A model generated the notes under the pieces. That model had not been told where the DNA came from, ran no database searches, and saw only the letters and a list, made by a program, of their open reading frames with translations. From Mucidula mucida (lineage: Eukaryota; Basidiomycota; Agaricomycetes; Agaricales; Physalacriaceae), in the NCBI GenBank assembly GCA_015501055.1, contig JADNYV010000154.1:1-64000 (forward strand): a DNA stretch of 64,000 nucleotides. Reading direction: 5' to 3'. Below are positions 1-10,045 of the stretch, piece by piece. The stretch's first letter is position 1. Each line of letters begins with the position of its first letter. A program made the translations under genes and the position numbers.

Positions 1-2767
1 GTGAGCAGCACTTTAAAAATGCCTGCACCCGGATTAAGAAGATTTCCTCTGTCATTCCGATTGATGATCAGCGAACTTTCGAACAACAGTGCAAACGCCT
101 CCATCATGTTAAGGACCACGCTGCCTTTATGATTGTTGTTCGTGAAATGGTCGGGAAATGGCCAAAACTCGATACCTGGCTTGCTTGGTGGTGTCGGCCT
201 TCTCATGCCTCGATGATATTCAAATCCCAGATAGTGATGGATATGGATCTCTGGCTCTCTATTCCCGACTCTAGCAATGCAGAGGAGGCCATGCACTGGA
301 AGTTGTATTGTGGCGCTGGTCGGGACCATGACGTGATTGACGGATTTTACGCCCTCAAGGCAATGGCCGAATACTTTGAGAGACTTTTCCAGCACAAATT
401 AGGCAAGTTGGGACTTGTAACAGATCTGAATAAGTACTGACAGTGTCTTACAGTTGGGAGTCCGACAAGCTATGGCGAGCCCGAACCGTGGAAGATTGTT
501 GCTGCTGAGATTGGCCGCACTAAACCCACTCGAGCACCTGATGCTCCAGCACGTCGACAAATCAAGAATGATGGACGTGCTCCAGACACTGTGAAGGAGC
601 TCCACAAAGGTGCAACACAGAAGTCTAAGGCACATTTTGAGAAGTCGTTGGATGAATTGACAAAGTCATCTTCAGCCAAGGGTGATAAGACAAGGAAGGG
701 AAGGCAGGAAGAATCGGCAGGCACATCAAAGTTGCGGAAACGCAAGCAATCGGAAGAGGACAATGCTGGTAACATATCTTCCACGAAAACAGCCGCCGAA
801 TCAGACACAATTGCCAGTGATGGCAATGGACTGGGTTCACTGCCGGCTTGGAAGCGCAAGAAAACAACCCACACTTCACCTGCACCTCATACACCACCTC
901 GTTTATCTACACAGCACAGACACAAGCCAGTGAAGCCCATCACTGAGCCTAGATCGCCTTCTCCAATGGCAGTGCTCCCGCTGACACTGCCAGGAGTTCC
1001 CTGGGAGGACATGTCTTGCTGGCTGGACACCTCGCTCATGGCTATCTATCTTGGTATTCGCGACAACTGGGACATGTTTGCTCTTACACAGACTCGCCCC
1101 GATAGAGCCGAGTTTCCACTTCTTCGACATTTATTTGAGCTGCTCATCTCAATTCACACACAGTATGATCTCCATGGCACATCTGATTCGCGTAACGTCA
1201 TTGCAAACCACAAGGCTTCGAATGCTGTCCTTTTCCAGAAGAAGACGGCATTTCTGAAGACACTGGACGCTGAAAAGGTCGTATTCCATACACCAACAAA
1301 GTTTATTCGCAATGCAAACAAGAATCAGCCATCCTTTGTAAGTTCCTTCTGCAAATCAGAACTTTCAGTTGATTGATTGATCCCTACTGGCAGGCATGGA
1401 TTGAAAAGATTCTTGACCGTTCACGGGACAATGCAAATTCCAGCGCCAATCATATTTCCAAAGTACCAAGTTCACCGTTCGTCGATGCACCGGTGCCTCA
1501 GGCTCATTGACTCGTCCTGAACATATCAAAATTGACGAGGTTACTACTCTTGTTGCCCATCACCCGCCGCCGCAACATCAGCAGCGACTTCAAGGCAGTC
1601 TTGAGCGCTGGCTTCAGGAATGGACAGCCATTGATTGCCACGGAGACGCTATCTCGTGTTGGCGTTCATCAGCCAGCGAGACGTCCTGCCTTGGTAACGC
1701 CAACCTTCTCAACCTCGTCATCTGTATTCCTACCCTTCTCATTGTCTCCTATGGTGATGTCGTCATACAAGAAGGATGGGACACTCCCGAGGTGTTAAGA
1801 CCTCTCACCAATATGCCTGCCAGCTACGTAAAAGATGGCCTTGTGTACGAGCTCGTCTCACGAGTATTCTTCGTCAATGGGAACCACTACATCATGCGCA
1901 GCAAGGTTAACTCTGATCATGGCTGGCATGTCTATCGCTACGATGGAATGAAATCTGGCGGCTGTTTAGTCCTGGAGGAGAACTCGACCGACATTCAGAC
2001 CCACCTGTTCAAGAAGGATGCGACTGCCTCTGGCTACAGTTCCTGTTATACGACGGACCTCGTTTATCGGCTGCGAGGAGGAATCTCTGCACAGGCTACC
2101 TTTATCAAGCATCAGCAGGCCAGAGCACACGAGCTGTTCGGACTTGATTTCTCTTCAGATACGTGGGCGGAGATCCCTGACATTGATCTTAATCGCAAGG
2201 GGTACCGTCAGCTCGATGGGAAGGATATTTGGTGGACAAAAAAGCAAAACTTCTCAGAATACGAACTCATCCCCACACCGCCCGTAGTTGTTCTTACACC
2301 CTGCTCCACACCGGAGTCGGAAGACAAGGAGGAGACGGTTCTGATTGACTCCAGTTTGCCGCCGCCTTCTTCTCCGATCCGTCTTGAATGCCGATGTGGT
2401 GTACACGGTGATGGAGATCGAGTTGAACTCCCTCAAAACACAGTCGAGTGTGACATGTGTGGACTTGCATCGCATGTTGCCTGTCAACGCGGCCTTGATG
2501 GAAAGGCAATGGATGACGAGATTGACTTCATCTGCCATATCTGTTCGATTGCATCAATGAAGGAGATACTGCATGGAGGAAACCCTTTCGAGAAGAAGGA
2601 ATCAGCGCGCCTGTATGTTCAAGTCTATTTTGAGGGCGTCGAAGTTACTGACTCTTATAGTGCTAGTAAAAAGACGCTAGCAGAACGTCTCATGTCAGCC
2701 TATCTGTCTGTTCGCGCTTGACTAATTTGACTTACCACTGTTTTATAGACCCGGAACGGCAGCCTTG
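1..2767 (+). pseudogene. 5' part of a transposon-linked gene with USP-like protease and PHD-like zinc cluster, split by a retrotransposon
   Basis: Window start cuts the gene. The first exon (to about 416) has a conserved W-rich segment with the string TNAEE-like SSNAEEAMHWKLY. After an intron ending at 455, residues at 456-1337 contain a charged linker and the box PWEDMSCWLDTSL, which resembles the catalytic-Cys box of USP/C98-type SUMO or ubiquitin proteases; the matching His box (NGNHYIM...GWHVYRYDGMK) lies at 1879-1955. At 2385-2545 a run of spaced Cys and one His (ECRCG...CDMC..ASHVAC...FICHIC) looks like a PHD finger. Introns seen: about 417-455, 1338-1393, and 2710-2748. A frame change without a clear intron occurs near 1460, so the copy may be decaying. 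In basidiomycetes such protease/PHD proteins accompany DNA transposons; assigning it to the KDZ/Zisupton group is my inference. Confidence 0.55.
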
Positions 2768-3296
2768 TGTTATGAATGACCATATTTTCACACTTTCACA
2801 TCTTATCATATCTTATCGGGGGCCTTGTCTTATCAACCAACGGACTGTTTCATCATCTGTTTCGTCACCGATCATACTCCTTTTCATTACCGAAGCCGTA
2901 CTCATGACGGACACACACCCAACACATGGATGACATCATACATGCCGATACCTCATGGACTCCCTATTGTATACACACCGCCGACACTCGTAGCACACAT
3001 GGTCGTTTCAGTATTATTACTTACATGCAGTCACCACTCGTATTTAATGGTTTCACGGACTAGTAGCATACAACACTGGGTCAAGGGCGTGGAGCATCCC
3101 TAGTGGAAACGCGTATGGACAAGGAGCTTCAAACACAGACTTACTAGTATATAAGCAGTAGTGTAGTATCATTGTACTTTAGTTCCGATCTCGTTTATAC
3201 ACCTGGCCTAGCCTAGTCTTACGAACGTGAACGCTTTCTTCCTTAGTTCTTGCTGTGGTACCTGGTTGAGTCTCGTGGCTTAGTCAGTCGCTAACA
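2768..3296 (+). repeat. 5' LTR
   Basis: A 529-bp terminal repeat starting TGTTATGAATG and ending GCTAACA. It holds the TATA box, the predicted RNA start and the self-primer described separately. It appears base-for-base the same as the 3' LTR. Confidence 0.95.
3148..3155 (+). promoter_or_regulatory. TATA box of the LTR promoter
   Basis: TATATAAG in the 5' LTR (repeated at 9144-9151). It lies 32 bases before 3180, where the self-primer complementarity begins. That distance is typical for a Pol II start, so the transcript 5' end and the primer start are likely the same base. Confidence 0.7.
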
Positions 3297-3298
3297 GA

Positions 3299-3310
3299 AG
3301 ATCGGAACTA
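3299..3310 (+). other. Self-primer binding site (Tf1/sushi-type)
   Basis: AGATCGGAACTA begins two bases after the 5' LTR. It is the exact reverse complement of TAGTTCCGATCT at 3180-3191, the predicted first 12 bases of the genomic RNA. No tRNA 3'-end complement starting TGG was seen here. Members of the Tf1/sushi chromovirus group prime minus-strand DNA by folding the RNA 5' end back onto such a site. Confidence 0.8.
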
Positions 3311-3893
3311 CTTTCTACCACCTACCACACATCCCTGATCGTCGATCAGCACTTCGCTGTTTGATCATCGCACATTCCCCATCCCCTTTCCTGTTTACAG
3401 ATCGACGGAATCCTAATTCCAGCGCACGTCCGCATACGTGTGTATTGGTCCCAGTAGCGCCGGCTAACAGTTAGAGATAACTGCCTCGGGTGCTGGAAGT
3501 AGCCGCTCTCACGAGAACGAACTTTTGGCAGTTGCACTTCAGTGGGCGCTGTTTACGGGTCAACCCCCGTTCCCAGGAAAACTTCGGCTTACCTCACACC
3601 AGAGGGACGTCGGCTGGGCAATTGCGAACTTGTGACGAGCTCTTGGGCTCTGTAGATACGTAGTCAGTAGTCGGTAAAATAGTGTAGACAGTTACGATAC
3701 CTACCTACTTTACTTACCTTACGATACACATCATCATTCCCCACCCTACCAAGTCCTGGATTCTATTTCAGATCTAGGCGATCCCTCCCTATTCATCCAA
3801 ACCTCTATTCCCTCACCCGTTTCATCCAAATCCGCATCACCCATATCCCCACTTTCACCCTTTCAATCTCCGATCCCATCACCCCGATCCATC
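3311..3893 (+). other. Retrotransposon leader, no gene
   Basis: A non-coding leader between the primer site and gag, rich in short ACC/TACC runs near its 3' end. I see no convincing ORF or RNA gene in it. It should carry the packaging signal by analogy, but no motif can be named. Confidence 0.6.
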
Positions 3894-4823
3894 ATGTCCA
3901 ACGAAGCACCCGAAACCGCTCCTCACACACCCGCTCATCATGCCGATACCGAAATCAAAGGCCGATCCCTTGTGAACAAGCCTTACGACTATGACGGGGA
4001 CAAGTCCAAGTACAAGAGCTGGTGGCGATCAATGTTCACATACATCCGTGACAAGAAGAACAACCTCACATCTGACTCCGAAAGGATCGATGTTGTTCTC
4101 TCCTACATCCGAGGAGATCACATAGATGCATGGGTCCAGAACTATTCGGACCAGAACTTCGATGAGGAAGAAGAGGAATGGACAGTCTCTTGGACGGAGT
4201 TCAAGGAAGACTTGAAGGAGCGATTTGTGGATTCCAACCTCGCGCGAGACGCGCAAGACCAGATCGAGCGGTTGCGCCAGGGGCAAGACACCGCTCAAGA
4301 CTTCTTCCAGAAGTTCGAGGTCCTGCTCACTCAGGCGGGATACTCGAAGGATGACGCATTCGTCGTGAGACTTCTCGAGACCAATGTCAACGAGAAGATC
4401 ATCGACCAGATCTATGGCAGCCGAGACGGGTTGCCAGAGAAGTACAAGGATTGGAAGGCACAGATCCTTCAGATCGATCAGCTGTGGAGAAGGCGGGCGG
4501 CGAGCAAGAGGTCCGGAATGCAGTCCCGGCCTCAAGCTCCGCAGGTGGCTACATCAAGAGCCAATCCTACGAACCCACCCCCGACGCCGATCACACGACG
4601 AGATGCCACCGGTGTTACCTATGGAGGAGCCGGCAGGCCGATGGACATCGACAATGCACGTCGAAGGGGACTCTGCTTCAGCTGTGGCGAACACGGCCAC
4701 GTCAGCAGGTTCTGTCCGAAGAAGGGTCGACCCCAGACGATTCGGGGTTTATGGACCGAGATGAATGACGAGGAGAAGAAGAAGCTGGCCGAAGAGTTGG
4801 GTTTTGCGAAGCTCCCGCAGTAG
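3894..4823 (+). CDS. gag: Gag protein of the chromovirus
   Basis: A 309-residue structural protein forming the virus-like particle. The first ~200 residues match the helical retrotransposon capsid type (YDGDKSKYKSWWRSM near the start, then W/F-spaced helices and RLRQGQDTAQDFFQKF). Residues ~205-250 are a basic, Pro-rich linker. A CCHC zinc knuckle with C261, C264, H269 and C274 (CFSCGEHGHVSRFC) provides nucleic-acid binding. The ATG at 3894 opens the first long frame after the leader. The TAG at 4821-4823 is preceded 15 bases upstream by a slippery heptamer, so part of the product should read on into Pol. Confidence 0.93.
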   Translation: MSNEAPETAPHTPAHHADTEIKGRSLVNKPYDYDGDKSKYKSWWRSMFTYIRDKKNNLTSDSERIDVVLSYIRGDHIDAWVQNYSDQNFDEEEEEWTVSWTEFKEDLKERFVDSNLARDAQDQIERLRQGQDTAQDFFQKFEVLLTQAGYSKDDAFVVRLLETNVNEKIIDQIYGSRDGLPEKYKDWKAQILQIDQLWRRRAASKRSGMQSRPQAPQVATSRANPTNPPPTPITRRDATGVTYGGAGRPMDIDNARRRGLCFSCGEHGHVSRFCPKKGRPQTIRGLWTEMNDEEKKKLAEELGFAKLPQ

Positions 4824-4841
4824 ACGCAGTCCTGCCGGAGC
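4799..4841 (+). promoter_or_regulatory. Predicted -1 ribosomal frameshift signal between gag and pol
   Basis: In the gag frame the bases at 4799-4805 read G GGT TTT, a canonical X XXY YYZ heptamer. After a 5-base spacer, 4811-4820 can pair with 4832-4841 (9 of 10 pairs, one C-C mismatch at 4816/4836), with an 11-base loop that includes the gag stop. The pol frame is open from 4769, so a -1 slip on this heptamer enters pol directly. The heptamer, spacer and stem are seen; the frameshift itself is inferred. Confidence 0.75.
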
Positions 4842-7800
4842 AGTCATTAAGGAGAGAGTCGTCAGATGCAGATTCTATTTACAGTACAGGTACTGAAACA
4901 CCTAAAATATCATCGACGACTTTACCACCAAAACCTGCGAAAGAAAGATTTGAGCCAAATACGCCCGAGTGGATTGCACAACGGCTAAGAGAGGATGACG
5001 TGTCGAGAGCAGTGGGAATTTTGAGAGCATGGATGCCGGAGCGGAGAGAGAGAGAAGCGACGGAGGAGAAGGTGATGGCGATCAGAGCGTTGACAAAGGA
5101 AGCTGCGGTGGAAGTTGTGACAGAGTTGAAAAAGTCGAGGAAGTACATCCGGGGAACAAAGGGGCAGGACATGAAACTCCGAGTAACCATAGAGAGCGTA
5201 CACACAGGCTCTGAATGGGAAACGAGTGCCCTTCTTGACAGCGGAGCAACGGGTTCTTGCGTCAATAAAGAATTCGTCGAGAAGAACGGGCTCCCGATCA
5301 AGGAGTTACCGGTCAAGCTCCCTGTCTACAATGCGGATGGAACCCTAAACGAGGGAGGAGCAATCGAAGGTTTTGTGGAGGTCCGGATGAAGATCGGTGA
5401 TCATGCAGAAAAGATCGAGTTGGCCGTCACCAATCTTGGCAAAACAAGCATCTTTTTGGGGCTAGATTGGTTACGATATCACAACCCCACGATCAACTGG
5501 ACGGAATCCACGTTGACTTTTGATCGATGCCCAGACCGTTGCGATTACCTACCCGAGTATAACTCGCCGGAAGACGAAGGAGAAGATGTAGAAGAAAAGC
5601 TGGAAGAGGGAGAGCGTTTGTTCTGGATGGACTGGGACAACTATCGCAAAAGCGGTGAAAAGCTGAGATCACAACAGCCTTCATCTGCTGCTGCACCTTA
5701 CATTGAGGAATTTTCCGATGTATTCAGCAAGGCGGACTTTGATAAGTTACCGGAGCGAAGACCCTGGGATCACGCGATAGAACTCACGCCTGGTTCCAAA
5801 CCGGTTGACTGCAAGGTCTATCCCCTTAGTCCATCCGAGCAGAAGGCATTAGACGAGTTCTTGGAGGAAAATATACGCACGGGACGCATACGGCCATCAA
5901 TCTCACCCATGGCGTCACCATTCTTCTTTGTCAAGAAGAAGGACGGGAGCCTTCGGCCAGTACAGGATTATCGGAAGTTGAACGACATGACAATCAAGAA
6001 CCGATACCCCTTGCCGTTGATTCAGGAGCTTATCGACAAGCTGAAGGGAGCAAAGGTTTTCACAAAGATGGATGTCCGATGGGGTTACAATAACATCCGG
6101 ATCAAAGATGGTGATGAGTGGAAAGCGGCGTTTAGAACAAATCGAGGGCTGTTCGAGCCATTAGTAATGTTCTTCGGACTCACAAACTCGCCGGCAACGT
6201 TCCAATCGTTCATGAATCACATCTTGAAGGAGTTGATTGACGGCGGACATGTTATAGTTTACCTAGATGATATACTCATCTTTACGAACACTCTCGAGGA
6301 GCATAGACAGATTGTACGAAAGGTATTGGAGATATTACGAGTAAATAAGCTGTATTTAAAACCCGAGAAATGTAGTTTTGAGGCACAGACTGTAGATTAC
6401 TTAGGAGTTATTGTTGGAGGAGGAGAAGTGAAGATGGATCCGGCAAAAGTGGCCGTAGTGAAGGAATGGAAGGAGCCGACGAAGAAGAAGGAAGTGCAGT
6501 CATTCCTGGGATTCTGCAACTTCTACCGACGTTTCATTCGGGGATTTGCGGGAGTAGCGAAGCCGTTGACATCGCTAACCGGGAAGGGCGAGTGGGTTTG
6601 GGGCATGGAGCAGCATGAGGCGTTTGAGGAGTTGAAACGGAGGATGACGGAAGAACCCGTTCTGATCGTACCACGCGACGACGGCAAGTTTCGAGTTGAG
6701 GCGGACTCCTCGAACTATGCGAACGGGGCGGTTCTTTCCCAGTTTGTTGATGGAAAATGGAGACCAGTAGCTTTCCGATCTCGCGCGCTGAACGAAGTGG
6801 AGCGCAATTATGAGATCTACGACAAAGAGATGATGGCTATTATGGACTCGATCGACGACTGGCGGCAATATCTCCTAGGCGCTAAGGAGACAGTGGAGGT
6901 TTTTACCGATCATCAAAACCTTCAGTACTTTAGGAAACCGCAGAAGTTGAACCGGAGGCAGGCGCGATGGGTTACGGAGTTGGCAGAGTATGATATACAG
7001 ATGATTCACAAGCCGGGCAAGACAATGGGGAAAGCTGATGCCTTGTCAAGGATGACAGGCCTTGAGAAGGGGGAAAAAGATAACGAAAACGTTGTTTTAC
7101 TAAAACCGGAGTTTTTTATATCACAAATTCAATTTTCTTTACATACAGTAGCTACACCGGAGGACGAATTACTTAACAAAATCAAACAAAGAAAAGGAAA
7201 CAAGGACAGATACGTACAAAAAGCATTAGAAAACAAAGAAAAAGGATGGGAAGAGAAGGAAAACGGACTTATTATATGGAAAGATCGTATTTACATACCG
7301 AAGGACAAGGAATTGCGGGGAAAAGTTATTGGAATGCATCATGATGCACAGCTTGCAGGGCATCCGGGACGGTACAAGACTCTCGAGTTGATCACACGCA
7401 CCTATTGGTGGCCAGGAATTAGCCGAGACGTCCGCGAATACGTGGAAGGGTGTCAAAAATGCCAAGTTACAAAGTCACATCGCACAAAACCGGCTGCACC
7501 CCTCCATCCTATAGACGTACCAAGCGAACCATGGGAGAAAGTTGGGACGGACATGATCGGCGAGTTGCCGGAGTCGGGAGGATACAATGCGATCAGCACA
7601 TTTGTGGACCATTTCACAAAGCGGTTACGCATTATACCAACACACACCACCCTGACGTCAGAAGGCATGGCTCGTATTTACCGCGATCGAATCTTCCCCA
7701 TACATGGATTGCCGCGACAGATGATACACGATCGAGGTCCGCAATACCACTCGCGTTTCATGAAGGAGTTATACCGGCTGTTGGGCATTGAAGGGAACTT

Positions 7801-8752
7801 CACGACGGCGTACCATCCACAGGCAAATGGGCAGACGGAACGGCTGAACCAAGAGATAGAACATTTCTTACGGTTATTCGTCAACTACCATCAGAACGAC
7901 TGGCACGAATGGTTACCCTCTGCTGAATTCGTTTACAACGATCGAGTTCACTCGGCGACCAAAGTCACTCCGTTCTTCGCAGACATGGGCAGACATCCCT
8001 ACAAAGGCACCGCTCCGAAAACGGCATCGAGAAATGAGACTGCGCAGGAGTTTGCCGACGGCATGAGGAAGACATGGGACGAAGTGGGGTCAGCATTGAA
8101 GATGGCAAAAGAAGACATGAAACGGTTTTATGACAGGAAGCGGACAGAGGCAGTAGAGTACAAGGAAGGCGACAAGGTATGGCTGGAGGGGACGAATCTC
8201 AGCACGGACCGACCAATGAAGAAGCTCAATGACAAACGCTTCGGGCCGTTCAAAGTGATCAAGAAAGTCGGGACGAGCTCTTACAAGCTCCAGATTCCTC
8301 ACACGTGGAAAAGCATTCATCCCGTGTTCAATGAGGCTCTGTTGACGCCTTACCACGAGCCGCAATTTCCGACGCAACCCCGAGACACGCGTCCACCACC
8401 TGTGCTGGAAGGAGCCGAACCGGAATGGGAGGTTGAGAAAGTGGTGAATTCCCGGAAGTACCGCGGGGGTTTTCAATACAAGGTTCACTGGAAGGGTTAT
8501 GGCACACACGAACAGACATGGGAACCGGCATGCAATCTCAAGAATGCCGACGAAGCCATTCGCGACTTTCACCAGCAGTACCCGAAAAAGCCGAAGCCAC
8601 CTGCGCTTGCTCGCATCGAAGTCCCCATGTCGCAATTTCCATCACACCTATTCCGACCCATGCCACCGCCTGACACCGAACCTATTGATGTCACGTTACC
8701 CTCTGCGGCTCTCATGGAGCAAATCTGGCGCAGAATGGAATTTGCGCCTTAA
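4802..8752 (+). CDS. pol: Pol polyprotein: protease, RT, RNase H, integrase, chromodomain
   Basis: The frame is open from 4769 to the TAA at 8750-8752 and has no good ATG near its start, which supports expression by -1 frameshift from gag. Counting codon 5000-5002 as residue 1: protease with DSGA at 80-83; reverse transcriptase with FVKKKDGSLRP and the catalytic YLDD at 421-424; RNase H in the region around residue 570 onward, followed by FTDHQNLQYF; integrase HHCC zinc region from about 780, then D851, D911 and E947 (the D,D(35)E triad) followed by a GPY/F-type segment; chromodomain about 1142-1195 (EWEVEKVV...YKVHWKGY...TWEP). All key residues are intact. The chromodomain places it among chromoviruses. 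Confidence 0.95.
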   Translation, partial: FCEAPAVDAVLPEQSLRRESSDADSIYSTGTETPKISSTTLPPKPAKERFEPNTPEWIAQRLREDDVSRAVGILRAWMPERREREATEEKVMAIRALTKEAAVEVVTELKKSRKYIRGTKGQDMKLRVTIESVHTGSEWETSALLDSGATGSCVNKEFVEKNGLPIKELPVKLPVYNADGTLNEGGAIEGFVEVRMKIGDHAEKIELAVTNLGKTSIFLGLDWLRYHNPTINWTESTLTFDRCPDRCDYLPEYNSPEDEGEDVEEKLEEGERLFWMDWDNYRKSGEKLRSQQPSSAAAPYIEEFSDVFSKADFDKLPERRPWDHAIELTPGSKPVDCKVYPLSPSEQKALDEFLEENIRTGRIRPSISPMASPFFFVKKKDGSLRPVQDYRKLNDMTIKNRYPLPLIQELIDKLKGAKVFTKMDVRWGYNNIRIKDGDEWKAAFRTNRGLFEPLVMFFGLTNSPATFQSFMNHILKELIDGGHVIVYLDDILIFTNTLEEHRQIVRKVLEILRVNKLYLKPEKCSFEAQTVDYLGVIVGGGEVKMDPAKVAVVKEWKEPTKKKEVQSFLGFCNFYRRFIRGFAGVAKPLTSLTGKGEWVWGMEQHEAFEELKRRMTEEPVLIVPRDDGKFRVEADSSNYANGAVLSQFVDGKWRPVAFRSRALNEVERNYEIYDKEMMAIMDSIDDWRQYLLGAKETVEVFTDHQNLQYFRKPQKLNRRQARWVTELAEYDIQMIHKPGKTMGKADALSRMTGLEKGEKDNENVVLLKPEFFISQIQFSLHTVATPEDELLNKIKQRKGNKDRYVQKALENKEKGWEEKENGLIIWKDRIYIPKDKELRGKVIGMHHDAQLAGHPGRYKTLELITRTYWWPGISRDVREYVEGCQKCQVTKSHRTKPAAPLHPIDVPSEPWEKVGTDMIGELPESGGYNAISTFVDHFTKRLRIIPTHTTLTSEGMARIYRDRIFPIHGLPRQMIHDRGPQYHSRFMKELYRLLGIEGNFTTAYHPQANGQTERLNQEIEHFLRLFVNYHQNDWHEWLPSAEFVYNDRVHSATKVTPFFADMGRHPYKGTAPKTASRNETAQEFADGMRKTWDEVGSALKMAKEDMKRFYDRKRTEAVEYKEGDKVWLEGTNLSTDRPMKKLNDKRFGPFKVIKKVGTSSYKLQIPHTWKSIHPVFNEALLTPYHEPQFPTQPRDTRPPPVLEGAEPEWEVEKVVNSRKYRGGFQYKVHWKGYGTHEQTWEPACNLKNADEAIRDFHQQYPKKPKPPALARIEVPMSQFPSHLFRPMPPPDTEPIDVTLPSAALMEQIWRRMEFAP

Positions 8753-8763
8753 GGAGGGGGTGA
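8752..8763 (+). other. Polypurine tract
   Basis: The run AAGGAGGGGGTGA, beginning at the last base of the pol stop codon, ends directly before the 3' LTR. This is the expected plus-strand primer for reverse transcription. Confidence 0.8.
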
Positions 8764-9292
8764 TGTTATGAATGACCATATTTTCACACTTTCACATCTT
8801 ATCATATCTTATCGGGGGCCTTGTCTTATCAACCAACGGACTGTTTCATCATCTGTTTCGTCACCGATCATACTCCTTTTCATTACCGAAGCCGTACTCA
8901 TGACGGACACACACCCAACACATGGATGACATCATACATGCCGATACCTCATGGACTCCCTATTGTATACACACCGCCGACACTCGTAGCACACATGGTC
9001 GTTTCAGTATTATTACTTACATGCAGTCACCACTCGTATTTAATGGTTTCACGGACTAGTAGCATACAACACTGGGTCAAGGGCGTGGAGCATCCCTAGT
9101 GGAAACGCGTATGGACAAGGAGCTTCAAACACAGACTTACTAGTATATAAGCAGTAGTGTAGTATCATTGTACTTTAGTTCCGATCTCGTTTATACACCT
9201 GGCCTAGCCTAGTCTTACGAACGTGAACGCTTTCTTCCTTAGTTCTTGCTGTGGTACCTGGTTGAGTCTCGTGGCTTAGTCAGTCGCTAACA
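8764..9292 (+). repeat. 3' LTR
   Basis: Same 529-bp sequence as the 5' LTR, offset by 5,996 bp. It begins right after the purine-rich tract and is followed by the second CCTTG copy at 9293-9297. Confidence 0.95.
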
Positions 9293-9297
9293 CCTTG
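9293..9297 (+). other. Target-site duplication, second copy (first at 2763-2767)
   Basis: CCTTG occurs just before the 5' LTR and just after the 3' LTR. Five-base duplications are usual for Ty3-type integrases. The second copy is followed at once by GTGCGA, the 5' splice site of the host gene. Confidence 0.9.
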
Positions 9298-10045
9298 GTG
9301 CGACAAGGCAACTACTAATATCCGGGAAGGATTCTTGATGCTGTAGGAGAGGTCCATAGCGAGCGTTGGTGGCTTGTACGCTCATGGCGAGGCAACATTT
9401 ATCCGGATGGTTCCTCACCCAAGACTGGGGAAACGGTGAAAGTTTCAGAGTCAGACATGGCCGATGAATACTGGAAGGACAAGAAGAGCCGGCGTCAGAC
9501 ACCAGTAAGAGCAAAATTAATGCAAAAGCGGTCACTGACCTTGTAATAGATTGGGAAATGGCAACTGGCTTCTATGAGCGAAAGTCAATTCGACAGCATT
9601 CTGCTTGATACGAAAGGGACACCATTTACCAGCAAAATTGACCGAGTCCTTTTGCCGTACCGTGACACCATCCTGCGAATTACTGTAGCGTTTCGACCGT
9701 AACTTCACAGCCTGTGACCCATTATGGTCTGAAGTTACAGCGAACAGCTTCACAGACCCTTAAATTGCCTTTTTTGGACAGTGGGGTCTTGATATTCGTT
9801 TTCCTCAGAGTGACTGGGTACCCTACGACGAGGGTCCGGAGTGCTGGAAGGATAATCTAAGAGTTGGATTAGACAAGGAGCGAGCTGTAAGTAAAAAGAG
9901 TTTCCGACATGCCTTGAATCTCATCCTTTTCTAGCCTGGTCTCAGGTTCGAGAGCAACCCAAATAAGTGTCCTGCAGAAACCCAAGACGCCTCGGCAGAT
10001 AACTCAAAAACAGAGCCAAGGAGGAGTAAAAGGCAAAAGAGGTGA
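9298..10045 (+). pseudogene. 3' part of the split protease/PHD gene
   Basis: Joining the exon end at 2767 to this side recovers a reading frame. An intron with GT at 9298 and CTGTAG ending at 9346 follows directly after the duplicated target CCTTG. The next exon (9347-9504) reads GEVHSERWWLVRSWRGN and ends at GTAAGA. A further exon begins at 9550, another (ending at 9886) includes WGLDIRFPQSDWVPYDEGP, and a last exon at 9935-10045 follows an intron 9887-9934 and ends in a basic, NLS-like tail (PRRSKRQKR) before TGA. The exon between 9550 and about 9780 has an in-frame stop whose splicing I could not resolve. This is the C-terminal half of the gene that starts before base 1. Confidence 0.5.

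Larger units (their letters stand above)
2768..9292 (+). mobile_element. Complete Ty3/gypsy chromovirus (LTR retrotransposon), 6,525 bp
   Basis: Two 529-bp direct repeats, both TG...CA, bound the element at 2768-3296 and 8764-9292; reading them side by side I found no difference. A 5-bp duplication CCTTG flanks it (2763-2767, 9293-9297). Inside are a leader, a Gag ORF with a zinc knuckle, a Pol ORF with protease, reverse transcriptase, RNase H, integrase and a C-terminal chromodomain, and a purine-rich tract before the 3' LTR. All coding parts are open and catalytic residues are present. Chromodomain integrases of this group read heterochromatin marks; that is family knowledge. Intact ORFs and matching LTRs suggest a recent, possibly active insertion. 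Confidence 0.96.

Noticed and set aside
9699..9738. Hairpin GTAACTTCA / TGAAGTTAC with a 22-nt loop
   Set aside because: Perfect 9-bp stem, but it lies between exons of the split gene with no further structure; too little to call a site.
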